Both the position numbers and the translations under genes were made by a program. A DNA stretch of 64,000 bases from Bifidobacterium merycicum DSM 6492 (lineage in GTDB: Bacteria; Actinomycetota; Actinomycetes; Actinomycetales; Bifidobacteriaceae). Positions 62,730 to 64,000 of this stretch are shown piece by piece (the first letter of the stretch is position 1; every line of letters begins with the position of its first letter). The notes under the pieces are model-generated. The model was not told the DNA's origin. It saw only the letters and a program-made list of their open reading frames with translations, and did no database searches. The stretch spans positions 124,001 to 188,000 of the forward strand of contig NZ_FQTX01000002.1 of the NCBI RefSeq assembly GCF_900129045.1, read 5' to 3'.

Positions 62730-64000
62730 CTACCGCCGCCCGTGAATCATATGCGCGAACCACAGGTAAATCACCCACGCGATCGGAACCACCACCATGA
62801 ACACGGGGTAGAACCATGCGATCGGCAGATGGCCGTAGCACACGCCCGCCAGCACCGGTCCCAGCGCCATACCCAAATCGATGCCCATATAGTAGGTGCT
62901 GTTCGCCAGTCCGCTGCGCTCGCGCCCCGCGATCACCACGGCCTGCGCCTGCGTCACCGAGCTCATCAGACCGTAGCTTCCCGCCATGCCGATGCCGGCG
63001 CCGAGCAGATACCAGTCGTTCGTCATGCCGCCGAGGAACGCCAGGCATGCCAACATCGCGATTGAGGCCACGATCAGCCAGAAGCGGAATCCCTTGCTGT
63101 CGAACAGGTCCTTGAGTGTGAGTCGCATGATGAGCAGCGCCACCGCGTAGAACACAAAGAACAGGTCGGATGACGCCGCGAGGTGCCGCGCGCCGATGTA
63201 ATCGACAAGGAACGACTGATTCGCGTAGTAGGGGATGGCGAACATCATGAACACGATGACAAGCGGAATCGCGCGCGGCTCCACCAGATTCCGCAAGCGC
63301 AGACGGTGCCGCATGTGCTTGCCGATCGGACGATGCGTGCCGGAGTCGCCGTGGGCGCTTTTCCGCGCCGGTTTGCCGCCGTTGCGCACCAGCAACACGA
63401 CGATCAGCGTGCAGATGTTCATCGCCAGCGACGACACGAAGGTCAGATGGTAGCCGATCAGTTGGTGCAGACGGATGCCGAGCGCCGGTCCGACGGCGAT
63501 GGCCAGTGCGTTCACGATGCCGTACAGGCCCATGCCCGCGCCCATATGCCGGATCGGCAGCAGCAGTGACACCCATGTCGCCAGACATACCGAACCGCAG
63601 GCGAATCCGAGACCGTTGACCACGCGCGCCGCGATGAGCATGCCGGTGGAGTTCGCGAGACAGTACATGATGCCGGCCGTGATGTACAGCAGCGTGCCGG
63701 TCGCCACGAGCAGACGCTTGCTCACCAGATCCGACAGGTTGCCTGCGATGGGGCGGCAAAACAGCGATACGAAGCTCATCACACCGGCGATTGCGCCCAT
63801 CATCATGCCGGTGGCGCCGAGGGATTCCCCATAGCCCGCCACGATCGGCGTGACGATCATGTTGCTTGACATGAAGAAGAAGGTGGCCAGCATGACCAGC
63901 GCCACATCGCGGGTGATGAGCCGGTCCTTCGGTGCTTTGCCGGTGCCGTTTCCAAGTGTGCTGGTGCTGCTGCTGTTGCCGTCGATGTCGATGTGTGTTC
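62730..64000 (-). CDS. major facilitator superfamily permease (5' end beyond window)
   Basis: At least 423 residues; the frame is open to the right edge (upstream residues read DGNSSSTSTLGNGTGKAPKD, then RLITRDVALVML), so the true start lies outside. Twelve membrane segments are expected. The loop LCRPIAGNLSDLVSKRLLVA is the conserved G-x-x-S/x-D-x-x-x-R/K-R MFS motif A, and GMGLYGIVNALAIAVGPALG is motif C-like of proton antiporters. A basic cytoplasmic loop in the middle (GGKPARKSAHGDSG) divides the halves. Drug or metabolite efflux is likely; the substrate is not readable. Repeated TTCCGCAGAA units follow the gene. Confidence 0.85.
   Translation of the reverse strand, partial: THIDIDGNSSSTSTLGNGTGKAPKDRLITRDVALVMLATFFFMSSNMIVTPIVAGYGESLGATGMMMGAIAGVMSFVSLFCRPIAGNLSDLVSKRLLVATGTLLYITAGIMYCLANSTGMLIAARVVNGLGFACGSVCLATWVSLLLPIRHMGAGMGLYGIVNALAIAVGPALGIRLHQLIGYHLTFVSSLAMNICTLIVVLLVRNGGKPARKSAHGDSGTHRPIGKHMRHRLRLRNLVEPRAIPLVIVFMMFAIPYYANQSFLVDYIGARHLAASSDLFFVFYAVALLIMRLTLKDLFDSKGFRFWLIVASIAMLACLAFLGGMTNDWYLLGAGIGMAGSYGLMSSVTQAQAVVIAGRERSGLANSTYYMGIDLGMALGPVLAGVCYGHLPIAWFYPVFMVVVPIAWVIYLWFAHMIHGRR

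Overview
The window is a chromosomal segment of a Bifidobacterium or close relative. The evidence is the GC-rich backbone coding, the complete argCJBDFR / argG / argH block, and typical actinobacterial neighbours: glnA of the adenylylated type next to DUF4191 and DUF3043 membrane proteins, and tyrS-HAD-tlyA-nadK-recN. I saw no rRNA, tRNA, CRISPR array, transposase or phage gene.

Layout. (1) 1-4650 is a visibly AT-richer, probably acquired bacteriocin/lanthipeptide-type locus. Its precursor peptide looks intact, but almost everything after it is broken: two T-run frameshifts (an ABC-2 permease and an ABC ATPase), a 5'-damaged flavodoxin-like gene, and a C39-peptidase exporter that lost most of its ATPase through an internal deletion. 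(2) 4700-6815 holds three copies of a palindromic intergenic element around a nitrilase-family gene and a MntA-HepT toxin-antitoxin pair whose antitoxin carries its own HTH domain. (3) 6835-12614 holds mrp, a cation-diffusion transporter and a first YkoE-type ECF vitamin transporter behind a TPP riboswitch. (4) 12615-19665 holds glnA, two conserved membrane proteins, lpd and an M20 dipeptidase. (5) 19900-24964 is an accessory peptide-export region: two small secreted peptides, a lipoprotein, a peptidoglycan-binding membrane-fusion protein, and an ABC ATPase with a MacB-like permease. Three of its genes are each interrupted by exactly one in-frame stop. (6) 25043-28545 is a second TPP-riboswitch-controlled ECF transporter, with both ATPase domains and the T subunit fused into one polypeptide. 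(7) 28672-43999 is core metabolism: an rRNA methyltransferase, pheST, and the arginine regulon with two matching ArgR-type operators. (8) 44277-60532 holds two CmpB-family membrane proteins, tyrS, a repeat-rich basic/acidic protein, tlyA, a K+ uptake pair, nadK, recN and tenA (third TPP riboswitch). (9) 60691-64000 holds a flavin oxidoreductase, an AT-rich nested dyad element, an acetyltransferase and an MFS permease that runs off the right edge.

How parts work together. The two ECF systems and TenA form a thiamine / HMP salvage module read by three TPP riboswitches. In both ECF leaders the same segment can pair either with the aptamer's 3' end or with the ribosome binding site, which suggests translational control. 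The arginine genes form a full ornithine-to-arginine route from glutamate, with ArgR encoded inside its own operon. The two accessory loci (1-4650 and 19.9-25.0 kb) share a design: a short secreted or precursor peptide, a strong hairpin, then export and immunity-like ABC genes. Both appear to be decaying, or possibly recoded.

Limits: function calls come from reading motifs. Nothing was searched against databases, and single-base disruptions cannot be separated from sequencing or assembly errors here.
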